A stretch of DNA of 6,439 nucleotides from Candidatus Endomicrobiellum dinenymphae. GTDB lineage: Bacteria > Elusimicrobiota > Endomicrobiia > Endomicrobiales > Endomicrobiaceae. Below the pieces are notes generated by a model that saw only the letters and a list, made by a program, of their open reading frames with translations, did no database searches and was not told where the DNA came from. Shown here in pieces: positions 1 to 5,621 of this stretch. Made by a program: the position numbers and the translations under genes. The stretch covers positions 10,201 through 16,639 of the forward strand of contig JAIXNA010000002.1 of NCBI GenBank assembly GCA_020328135.1, read 5' to 3'. The number at the start of each line of letters is the position of its first letter. Positions within the stretch are counted from its first letter, which is position 1.

Positions 1-1
1 A

Positions 2-466
2 AATGCTGTTGCAAAAACGTTTGAGCATAAAAGAGATTTTCTATATCTGGGACGACACGTAAATTATCCTGTTGCTTTGGAAGGAGCGTTAAAACTTAAA
101 GAAATTTCTTATATACATGCTGAAGGGTATGCCGCGGGCGAAATGAAACACGGTCCCATAGCGTTAATTGACGAGTCTATGCCAATAGTTGCGATAGCTG
201 TTGAAAGTAAAATATATAAAAAAATAATTTCAAATATAGAAGAAGCAAAAGCTAGGGGTGGAACTATCATAGCTATAGCAAATGAGTCCGATGAAGAAAT
301 TAGACAAAAAAGCGATTACGTAATTTATATTCCTAAAACTAATGAATTTGTATCGCCTCTCATGACGGTAATTCCTTTACAGCTTTTGTCTTACTATATT
401 GCGGCGTTGTTGGGTTGCGATGTAGATCAGCCAAGGAATTTGGCAAAATCCGTCACTGTAGAATAA
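2..466 (+). CDS. glmS: Glutamine--fructose-6-phosphate aminotransferase (isomerizing), C-terminal part; 5' end outside window
   Basis: GlmS makes glucosamine-6-phosphate from fructose-6-phosphate and glutamine, the entry step to UDP-GlcNAc for peptidoglycan, in the cytoplasm. Only the last 154 residues are present, open from base 2: the second half of the C-terminal sugar-isomerase (SIS) domain. The stretch [19 protein letters not shown] (local residues 26-44) and the following GEMKHGP are near-invariant in the family. Local Lys31, Glu34 and His50 correspond to E. coli Lys485, Glu488 and His504. The end reads [13 protein letters not shown], with Lys149 matching catalytic Lys603, so the C terminus is complete. 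The usual GRG before the YPVALEG motif reads GRH here (local 17-19). The N-terminal glutaminase domain and first SIS domain are outside the window. A 197-bp repeat-rich gap separates it from acpS, so co-transcription is uncertain. Identification is secure. Confidence 0.97.
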   Translation, partial: NAVAKTFEHKRDFLYLGRHVNYPVALEGALKLKEISYIHAEGYAAGEMKHGPIALIDESMPIVAIAVESKIYKKIISNIEEAKARGGTIIAIANESDEEIRQKSDYVIYIPKTNEFVSPLMTVIPLQLLSYYIAALLGCDVDQPRNLAKSVTVE

Positions 467-467
467 T

Positions 468-651
468 TGCGTTTCGTCTTTTTGAGTTTAGGCTGCCTTA
501 CGCGCCGGTTCATTTGCGTACTTCAGCAAACTTCGCTGTTGCAAGCATCGCTTAAACTCAAATACTCTACTTTTCGCGCAATGTTATTTGAAGCGTCGTT
601 TGAATTCTCAAACGTAATCGTGAACCAAGTGAAAGAACTGACAAAAACGCA
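468..651. repeat. Intergenic fold-back element with nested inverted repeats between glmS and acpS
   Basis: The 197-bp gap holds several nested inverted repeats. The outer ends, TGCGTTTCGTC (468-478) and GACAAAAACGCA (640-651), are imperfect inverted copies. Inside, TTTGAGTTTAGGC (481-493) pairs over 13 positions with GCTTAAACTCAAA (550-562), with one G-U pair. Within that loop CAGC (524-527) faces GCTG (535-538). Further on, CGTTTGA (597-603) and TCAAACG (608-614) form a perfect 7-bp stem with a 4-nt loop. A 66-codon TTG-started frame (467-667) runs through it, but its arginine- and cysteine-containing translation has no visible domain and tracks the repeats, so I do not call it a gene. It may be a MITE-like or dispersed intergenic repeat. 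It could also reduce read-through from glmS, although no stem is followed by a clear T-run. Confidence 0.5.
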
Positions 652-663
652 TGGGGGTTTGAG

Positions 664-999
664 ATGAATATAGGTATTGATATCGAGGAAGTTAAAAGGT
701 TTAATAAATGTTTAAAAGATAAAAAATATTTAAAACGTATTTTCTCAGAAGAAGAAATACTTTATTCTTTACCAAAAAAAAATGCAGCGCAGCATTTGGC
801 GGCTCGTTTTGCGGCTAAAGAAGCTGTTTGGAAGGCTTTAAGTTCTAGAAATAAAAAACTTGTTGCCGCGGATGTTTCTATTCAAAATACTAAAAATGGA
901 AAACCACAAGTCTATATTAAAAATAAAAAATATCAAAAAATAGACGTATCTTTATCTCATACGGATAAGTGTGTAGTAGCTGTAGCAATAGTATTTTAA
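664..999 (+). CDS. acpS: Holo-[acyl-carrier-protein] synthase
   Basis: AcpS transfers the 4'-phosphopantetheine arm from CoA to the serine of apo-ACP, activating it for fatty-acid synthesis. The 111-residue protein has the normal family length. It begins MNIGIDIEEV, where Asp6 is the expected Mg-binding aspartate. The core motif RFAAKEAVWKAL (residues 48-59) carries the second metal ligand Glu53, and the C-terminal part has SLSHT (96-100), typical of the CoA-binding strand. The ATG at 664 gives the canonical N terminus. A G-run at 653-657 lies 6 nt upstream and can serve as a weak Shine-Dalgarno. It is followed after 8 bp by nnrD, and acpS-nnrD adjacency is common in bacteria, so the two are probably one transcript. 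Nothing is broken or missing. Confidence 0.96.
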   Translation: MNIGIDIEEVKRFNKCLKDKKYLKRIFSEEEILYSLPKKNAAQHLAARFAAKEAVWKALSSRNKKLVAADVSIQNTKNGKPQVYIKNKKYQKIDVSLSHTDKCVVAVAIVF

Positions 1000-1007
1000 A
1001 ATATTTT

Positions 1008-1862
1008 ATGAAAGAACGAGAAATTAAAAATTTTATTTCAAAGTTAAAAAGAAAATCTGACAGTCATAAGTATGACTATGGTCATGTTTTGGTAATAGCA
1101 GGTTCTAGAACTATGCCCGGAGCTGGCATATTATCATGTTTAGGGGCATTGCGCTCAGGCGCCGGTCTTGTAACTTATGCCGTTAAAGATGAATTTTTAA
1201 ACCAAGTTTCCGCGATTTCAAAACCGGAAATAATGTTTTATGTATATGAAACAGCATCTGATATCATTGATTTTGTAAAAGCTAGAAAAGTTTCATCAGT
1301 TGTAATAGGTCCGGGATTAAAAGCGGGCAATAACGCTCTGCGTAAGTTTATTAAACAAATTCTTTCTTCAATAGATGTCGCCGTTGTTTTAGATGCTTCT
1401 GGACTTGCCTGTTTTAATGGCGTTTTAGATGAACTAAAAAATATAAAAGCTAAACTTATAGTAACGCCGCATTTAGGCGAGCTGTCTAAACTTTTAAATA
1501 TAAAAAGCGATTTAATAAAAAACAATAGAGAAAAAATGGTTTCAGAATTTTCAAAGGAAAACTCTTTAATATGTATTTTAAAGGGTAATAATACGCTTGT
1601 AGTTTCAGGTAAAAAGATATATAAAAATAACACCGGCACGCCTGCCATGGCAACTGCCGGAAGTGGCGATGTTTTAAGCGGCGTTATAGCTTCTTTTGTA
1701 AATATTACAGACGACATTTTTGAAGCGGCAAAATTTGCAGTTTTTGTTCATGGACTTGCGGGTGAATTTGTTGAAAAAGATAAAGGTCAAACGGGCGTTA
1801 TTTCAAGCGATATTGCAGAAGATATTTGTTACGTAATCAAACAAATATCATCCATTAAATAA
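1008..1862 (+). CDS. nnrD: ADP/ATP-dependent (S)-NAD(P)H-hydrate dehydratase, stand-alone
   Basis: This enzyme repairs hydrated NADH and NADPH by dehydrating the S epimer with ADP (or ATP in some members). The 284-residue protein is a single ribokinase-like domain. Family signatures occur in order: YGHVLVIAGS (24-33), VVIGPGL (98-104), VLDASGL (127-133), TPHLGEL (153-159), LKGNNTLVV (191-199) and TAGSGDVLSGVIAS (216-229), where Asp221 is the expected catalytic residue. HGLAGE follows at 249-254. The N-terminal epimerase domain (NnrE) of the common bifunctional form is absent, so an epimerase would have to be encoded elsewhere. I chose the ATG at 1008; an in-frame GTG at 969 would overlap acpS by 31 bp and add a cysteine-rich tail that is not family-like. 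There is no clear Shine-Dalgarno, so translation may be coupled to acpS, 8 bp upstream. Confidence 0.94.
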   Translation: MKEREIKNFISKLKRKSDSHKYDYGHVLVIAGSRTMPGAGILSCLGALRSGAGLVTYAVKDEFLNQVSAISKPEIMFYVYETASDIIDFVKARKVSSVVIGPGLKAGNNALRKFIKQILSSIDVAVVLDASGLACFNGVLDELKNIKAKLIVTPHLGELSKLLNIKSDLIKNNREKMVSEFSKENSLICILKGNNTLVVSGKKIYKNNTGTPAMATAGSGDVLSGVIASFVNITDDIFEAAKFAVFVHGLAGEFVEKDKGQTGVISSDIAEDICYVIKQISSIK

Positions 1863-1883
1863 ATTAATTTTAGGAGATATAAA

Positions 1884-3029
1884 GTGACTTTAGATCAAGA
1901 GATTGTAGAAATACGAAGACATATCCATAAAAATCCTGAACTTGGCGGCAATGAGTATAATACTGCAAAATTTATTGAATCAAAACTTAAAGAACTAAAA
2001 ATACCGTATAAATGCGCAGGTAAAACAGGTGTGATAGGCGCTATCAAAGGCTCGAAGTCGGGAAAAACGATAGCTTTAAGAGCAGACATGGATGCGTTGC
2101 CTATTTGTGAAAATAATGATATCGAATATAGATCAACAAAAACAGGGATTATGCATGCTTGCGGGCATGATGCTCACGTTGCAATAATGCTTGGCGCGGC
2201 AAAACTTTTGCAACAGAAAAAAAATGAGTTAAAAGGTAATGTTAGATTTATTTTTCAACCAAATGAGGAAACTTCCAGTGGCGCAAAACTGATGCTTAAA
2301 GGCGGGGCTTTAAAAAATCCTGATATAGACTTTATTTTAGGCGTGCATGTTAGTCCATGGCTTAAGTCAGGAAAAATAGGTTTTAAATACGGCGCAATGA
2401 TGGCAGCTGTCGATAAATTAAAGATAAAAATTACTGGCGAAATAGCGCACGGCGCGTATCCTCATCAAGGGAAAGACGCAATGGTTGCAGCATCGGCATT
2501 TATTAGCATGGTTCAAAGTATTATTTCAAGAGAGCTTGATCCTCTAGAGCATGCAGTTATAACATTTGGAAAGATTTCCGGCGGAGACGCATGCAATATA
2601 ATTTGCAAGGAAGTAACATTAGAAGGTACAGTGAGAACTCTTAACAGCAAAACAAGAGATCTAATAAAGACTAATATTTTAAAGAAACTGAAGGGAATAG
2701 AAATATTTTATGATGTTAAATGTGTTGCTGAATATAATGCAATAGGAGAACCTCTTATTAATACGTATGAAATCACAGAAGCCTGCGTTAAAACAGCAAA
2801 AGAATTTTACGGTGAAAATAATGTAGAAATATTAGATAATCCGTCTATGGGCGGCGAAGATGTTTCGGAATATTTACGCGTTATTCCTGGTAATTTTATT
2901 TACATAGGAACTTCAAAAAACAAAAACACATCATACCCTTGGCATCACAGTAGTTTCAATATCGATGAAACAACTTTACCGAAAGCTGCAAAATATGTAG
3001 CATATACTGTCTCTGAGTTTTTGAGATGA
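1884..3029 (+). CDS. M20 (M20D-type) metal-dependent amidohydrolase / N-acyl-amino-acid deacylase
   Basis: This is a 381-residue zinc- or manganese-dependent amidohydrolase of the family that includes hippurate hydrolase, IAA-amino-acid hydrolases and N-acetyl-diaminopimelate deacetylase. Visible signatures are RRHIHKNPELGGNE (11-24), RADMDALPI (66-74), the metal-binding HACGHDAH (91-98, Cys93 and His95), QPNEET (125-130, Glu128/Glu129), GVHV (153-156, His155), the dimerisation-domain motif AHGAYPHQGKDA (188-199), and a C-terminal GGEDVSEY followed by HHSSF (354-358) giving the last ligand. All expected metal ligands are present. Translation starts at GTG 1884, supported by AGGAG at 1872-1876 with 7-nt spacing; no better start exists. 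It sits 21 bp after nnrD and likely shares its transcript. Substrate cannot be deduced: deacetylation of N-acetyl-diaminopimelate for lysine and wall synthesis, or peptide and amino-acid scavenging, are both possible. No predicted signal peptide, so cytoplasmic. Confidence 0.93.
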   Translation: MTLDQEIVEIRRHIHKNPELGGNEYNTAKFIESKLKELKIPYKCAGKTGVIGAIKGSKSGKTIALRADMDALPICENNDIEYRSTKTGIMHACGHDAHVAIMLGAAKLLQQKKNELKGNVRFIFQPNEETSSGAKLMLKGGALKNPDIDFILGVHVSPWLKSGKIGFKYGAMMAAVDKLKIKITGEIAHGAYPHQGKDAMVAASAFISMVQSIISRELDPLEHAVITFGKISGGDACNIICKEVTLEGTVRTLNSKTRDLIKTNILKKLKGIEIFYDVKCVAEYNAIGEPLINTYEITEACVKTAKEFYGENNVEILDNPSMGGEDVSEYLRVIPGNFIYIGTSKNKNTSYPWHHSSFNIDETTLPKAAKYVAYTVSEFLR

Positions 3030-3053
3030 ATATGAATGGAGGTCAAAAAACAT

Positions 3054-3091
3054 TTGACATTGTGCTTGAAATTTGATAAATTGAGTATAGT
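3054..3091 (+). promoter_or_regulatory. Predicted sigma-70 promoter (P1) upstream of the mini-CRISPR and cas operon
   Basis: A perfect -35 box TTGACA lies at 3054-3059. With a 17-nt spacer the -10 is TAAATT (3077-3082, 4 of 6 consensus bases). A second -10-like TATAGT (3086-3091, 5 of 6) lies slightly downstream, but too far from this -35 to pair with it. Transcription would start near 3089-3098, just after the amidohydrolase gene ends, and run into the repeat-like elements and cas3. No terminator is visible between 3029 and the promoter or between it and cas3. The PAM and guide-matching site at 3091-3108 begins directly at the predicted start region. Confidence 0.6.
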
Positions 3092-3108
3092 TCAATCGCT
3101 GTGTAGTT
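3091..3108 (+). promoter_or_regulatory. PAM plus partial protospacer: predicted target of the crRNA-like guide
   Basis: TTC at 3091-3093 is the classical type I-C PAM. The next 15 bases, AATCGCTGTGTAGTT (3094-3108), match the start of the spacer-like segment, AATCGTTGTGTTGTT (3249-3263), at 13 of 15 positions. The two mismatches are positions 6 and 12. Identity stops after position 15. In type I Cascade every sixth guide base is flipped out and not read, so the pairing is effectively uninterrupted over the seed. The site coincides with the predicted start region of P1, where bound Cascade would block transcription. Short pairing would be expected to favour binding without Cas3 cleavage (inference). 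Confidence 0.65.
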
Positions 3109-3208
3109 GAAGAATTTTAAAAAAATTAACTGTATATCGAAAGGTGTGTTAAAAGAAATACTAGAATTAGGCAAAAAATTTGTTAAAATAATTTTGGAAT
3201 TGAAAAGA

Positions 3209-3248
3209 GTCGTACTTTATGAGAAATGTAGGGTACGTGAATTGAAAT
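3209..3248 (+). CRISPR. Solitary degenerate type I-C CRISPR repeat (psi-repeat 1) upstream of cas3
   Basis: The element starts GTCGTAC and ends GTACGTGAATTGAAAT, matching the GTCGCRC...GTGGATTGAAAY pattern of type I-C repeats. It is 40 nt rather than the usual 32, because the centre is longer. It folds as CGTACTTTAT (3211-3220), loop GAGAAAT, and GTAGGGTACG (3228-3237): 10 pairs, three of them G-U. After the stem exactly 11 nt remain, TGAATTGAAAT (3238-3248), which is the 5'-handle length left by Cas5d processing. Only one good copy is present, so this is not a normal array. Orientation is the same as cas3. Confidence 0.7.
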
Positions 3249-3308
3249 AATCGTTGTGTTGTTTTTATCACTTTGTAGGGCTGATATCGCGTCCATAACG
3301 GGCGCGAT
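3238..3308 (+). ncRNA. Predicted crRNA-like guide RNA (CreR/CreA-like), one spacer-like segment between two repeat-like hairpins
   Basis: The predicted RNA has an 11-nt handle (3238-3248), a 37-nt spacer-like segment (3249-3285) and a 3' hairpin (3286-3308). Spacer length is right for type I-C. The first 15 spacer bases match the promoter-proximal site at 3094-3108 behind a TTC PAM. Solitary crRNA-like RNAs with degenerate repeats next to cas genes are known to guide the effector complex to repress the cas promoter (CreR) or a toxin promoter (CreA of CreTA modules). From this layout I infer the first role, because the targeted promoter points into cas3-cas5c. It could be made from P1 itself or from a nearer start: TAAAAT at 3184-3189 is -10-like but has no good -35. 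Confidence 0.6.
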
Positions 3309-3311
3309 CAG
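3281..3311 (+). repeat. Second repeat-like hairpin (psi-repeat 2)
   Basis: ATCGCGTCC (3286-3294) pairs with GGGCGCGAT (3300-3308) around the loop ATAAC, giving nine pairs with one G-U. CTG (3281-3283) and CAG (3309-3311) extend it past a 2-nt bulge. The stem resembles a general type I-C repeat stem (TCGC.YCC...GGGCGCG), but the ATTGAAAT tail has decayed to something like GTTGGAGT (3314-3321). It begins 37 nt after the first repeat, a normal spacer distance. It is locally GC-rich in an AT-rich gap and has no following T-run, so it does not look like a terminator. Confidence 0.45.
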
Positions 3312-3363
3312 TGTTGGAGTTGTCTCAAATTTGTTTTTGCCTTGGATATTTGGTATTTTTTTA

Positions 3364-3392
3364 TCGACTATGAAGAGTAGGGAGGGTATAGT
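3364..3392 (+). promoter_or_regulatory. Possible second promoter (P2) directly upstream of cas3
   Basis: TCGACT (3364-3369, 4 of 6 consensus bases) and TATAGT (3387-3392, 5 of 6) are separated by 17 nt. A start near 3399 would leave a short leader before the cas3 Shine-Dalgarno and ATG. This would transcribe cas3 without the upstream mini-CRISPR. The prediction rests on hexamer matches only. Confidence 0.35.
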
Positions 3393-3413
3393 TAATACAG
3401 TTTCGGAAACTAC

Positions 3414-3418
3414 AGGAG
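3414..3418 (+). promoter_or_regulatory. Ribosome binding site that fixes the cas3 start at 3430
   Basis: AGGAG lies 11 nt before the ATG at 3430. The spacing is somewhat long but there is no better site. The frame is open further upstream, to a GTG at 3256, so this site and the family-typical N terminus after 3430 decide the start. The upstream portion overlaps the predicted guide RNA and would encode an unrelated hydrophobic stretch. Confidence 0.55.
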
Positions 3419-3429
3419 TGTCATATATT

Positions 3430-5604
3430 ATGAAAAAAGAAATTTACGCACACTCTGCAAATAGTAAGGGTGAATGGCAGTCATTAGCAGATCATCTTGC
3501 AAATGTTGCAGCACAATCTTCTAAATTTGCAGAAGAATTTGATTCATCTGATTGGGCGTATAATATTGGATTTTTGCACGATTTAGGTAAAGCGTCTGAT
3601 GACTTTCAAAAATATTTGGAAGAATCGTCTAATAAAGATTCTGATGAAGATGGGGTTTATGTTAAAAAAACTAATCATTCTGGAGCAGGAGCTATTTTTG
3701 CAATAGAGAAATACAATGATGATGTAGGTAAAATTTTGGCATATTGTATAGCTGGACATCATGCTGGATTAAGTGATTGGTATGGTGTAAAGAGTTCAAT
3801 TAGTTATAGACTTAGCGAAAAAGGCGATAAAAAATATTTTGATGAACAAGTGGAAAAATATGTGAAAAGCAATCTTATTGATTTGAGAAATAATTTAATG
3901 CCTCCGGCTTTAAAAAAGCTCCCGCATGATTTACATTTATGGCTAAGAATGCTTTACTCTTGCCTTGTTGACGCAGATTTTATTGATACGGAAAACCATA
4001 TAAATTGTGGACAAAAAGACAGGGGCAATTTTGATTCTATTTCAGAACTTTCAAGTAAATTTTTTCGGTATATGAAAAAATATGATAACCCACAGACAGA
4101 TTTAAATAAAATTCGTATTGAAATACTTAGAGCTTGTGAACAAAAGGCAATAGATAAGGAAGGTTTTTTTGAACTTACGGTTCCAACGGGTGGCGGGAAA
4201 ACATTGTCTTCGGTAGCTTTTGCATTTGGGAATGCGTTAGAATTCGGTAAAAAAAGAATAATATACGTAATTCCATATACTTCAATTATAGAGCAAACGT
4301 CCAAAATTTTAAGAGATATTTTTGGCGAAGATAACGTTATTGAACATCACAGCAATATTGATCCCGACAAAGAAACTGAAAAATCTCGTTTAGCTTGTGA
4401 AAATTGGGACGCTCCCGTTATTGTTACGACTAATGTGCAATTCTTCGAATCTTTATATGCTAATAGATCGAGTGAATGCAGAAAATTGCACAATATAATA
4501 AACAGCGTAATTATTTTAGACGAAGCTCAAATATTGCCTACTGAATTATTATATCCGGTTGAAGATATTATGCGGCAGTTAGTGGATAATTATAAATGTT
4601 CTATTGTTTTTTCTACTGCTACACAACCGTATTTTAAAAATATAAAATGTGTAGAGAAAATAATACCGCCTTCTATGGATCTGTATAATAAACTTAAAAG
4701 AGTTACTTATAATTTCCCACAAAAAGATTCTAAAAGCGAAAGTTGGGAAGATGTCGCCAAACAACTGAAACAATATAAACAAGTTTTGTGCGTGGTAAAT
4801 ACAAGAAAAGATTGTTTTAATTTGTATAAATTAATGCCGAAAGGAAGTATTCATTTATCTGCTTTAATGTGCGCAGAACATAGAAGTAAAAAAATAGCTT
4901 TAATAAAAGAAAAGTTAAAAAACAACGAAGAGATTATAGTAATAAGTACGCAGTTAATAGAAGCTGGTGTTGACATTGATTTTCCTGTTGTATTTAGAGC
5001 TTTTGCAGGATTACCGTCAATAGTTCAAACGGCAGGTAGATGTAATAGAGAAGGCAACTTAGAAATAGGTGAAGTTTTTGTTTTTAATCCGCCTACAGCT
5101 TTGCCTGTTGGTTTAATGCGTAAAAGTGGCGATACTACAAAAGAAATGATGTATGATGACAATTTTAATATTGGCAGCGCCGAAACATCTAAAAAGTTTT
5201 TTGAGCTTTTAATAAGTAAAGTAAACTCTGTTGGAGATGATGAGCTAAAAGAGCAGTTGATAAATGACGCAGTGGATGGTAATTTTCAATTTGCATCCTA
5301 TGCCAAAAAATTTAATATTATTGATGATAAATGCAGTAAAACAGTTATTGTTAGCTATGATGATAAAAGCAAGAATTTACTGAAAACCCTTAAATACGCG
5401 GGTATAAGTAAAAATCTAATGCGTTCTTTGCAGAGATATACGGTCAATATTCCGCCGAAAATGTTTGACGAAATAAGAGCAAAAGGATTACTTGAAGAAA
5501 TACAAGACGGAATTTTTGCGCAAGATACAACAAGTTTTTACAAAGATGATGTTGGTTTGGCTATTTATGATGAAAATTATGGTTTAGATAAATGGAATAT
5601 ATAA
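3430..5604 (+). CDS. cas3: CRISPR-associated nuclease-helicase Cas3, type I-C
   Basis: Cas3 is recruited by target-bound Cascade, nicks the displaced strand and degrades DNA processively using ATP. The 724-residue protein has both domains intact. N-terminal HD nuclease: AHS (7-9), DHL (21-23), FLHDLGK (48-54), NHS (82-84), GHHAGL (109-114) and LVDADFIDTE (179-188) supply the metal-binding His and Asp residues. Superfamily 2 helicase: Walker A PTGGGKT (252-258), DEAQ (364-367), STATQ (395-399) and motif VI QTAGRCNREG (533-542). Length and the start of about eight residues before AHS fit type I-C Cas3. A further 58 in-frame codons upstream lie in the mini-CRISPR region and are excluded. It is first in the operon, 17 bp before cas5c, as usual for I-C. 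No frameshift or missing catalytic residue is visible. Confidence 0.95.
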   Translation: MKKEIYAHSANSKGEWQSLADHLANVAAQSSKFAEEFDSSDWAYNIGFLHDLGKASDDFQKYLEESSNKDSDEDGVYVKKTNHSGAGAIFAIEKYNDDVGKILAYCIAGHHAGLSDWYGVKSSISYRLSEKGDKKYFDEQVEKYVKSNLIDLRNNLMPPALKKLPHDLHLWLRMLYSCLVDADFIDTENHINCGQKDRGNFDSISELSSKFFRYMKKYDNPQTDLNKIRIEILRACEQKAIDKEGFFELTVPTGGGKTLSSVAFAFGNALEFGKKRIIYVIPYTSIIEQTSKILRDIFGEDNVIEHHSNIDPDKETEKSRLACENWDAPVIVTTNVQFFESLYANRSSECRKLHNIINSVIILDEAQILPTELLYPVEDIMRQLVDNYKCSIVFSTATQPYFKNIKCVEKIIPPSMDLYNKLKRVTYNFPQKDSKSESWEDVAKQLKQYKQVLCVVNTRKDCFNLYKLMPKGSIHLSALMCAEHRSKKIALIKEKLKNNEEIIVISTQLIEAGVDIDFPVVFRAFAGLPSIVQTAGRCNREGNLEIGEVFVFNPPTALPVGLMRKSGDTTKEMMYDDNFNIGSAETSKKFFELLISKVNSVGDDELKEQLINDAVDGNFQFASYAKKFNIIDDKCSKTVIVSYDDKSKNLLKTLKYAGISKNLMRSLQRYTVNIPPKMFDEIRAKGLLEEIQDGIFAQDTTSFYKDDVGLAIYDENYGLDKWNI

Positions 5605-5621
5605 AGAAAGAGGGGTAAAAA

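Noticed and set aside
467..667. 66-codon TTG-started frame overlapping the acpS start by 4 bp (ATGA)
   Set aside because: The translation has no family features and follows the inverted repeats. It begins directly at the glmS stop without a ribosome site. It is better explained as a repeat element.
969..1007. Extended nnrD start at GTG 969
   Set aside because: It would overlap acpS by 31 bp and add a non-family cysteine-containing tail; ATG 1008 gives the typical N terminus.
1238..1717. Minus-strand 159-codon frame inside nnrD
   Set aside because: It is a shadow of the well-supported nnrD frame and shows no protein-family motif.
3281..3311. GC-rich hairpin as a rho-independent terminator
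   Set aside because: No T-run follows the stem, and termination there would cut cas3 off from P1. Spacing to the first repeat fits a repeat remnant better.
3209..3311. Ordinary CRISPR array with leader
   Set aside because: Only one convincing repeat is present, the second is strongly diverged, and cas3 follows at once. In type I-C loci the array normally lies after cas2.
3262..3365. TTTTTATC shared by the spacer-like segment (3262-3269) and the P2 region (3358-3365) as a second guide target
   Set aside because: The match is short, outside the spacer seed and without a correctly placed PAM. It is probably simple AT-rich coincidence.
3954..4304. Minus-strand 116-codon frame inside cas3
   Set aside because: It is antisense to the helicase Walker A region and has no recognisable motif or ribosome site.
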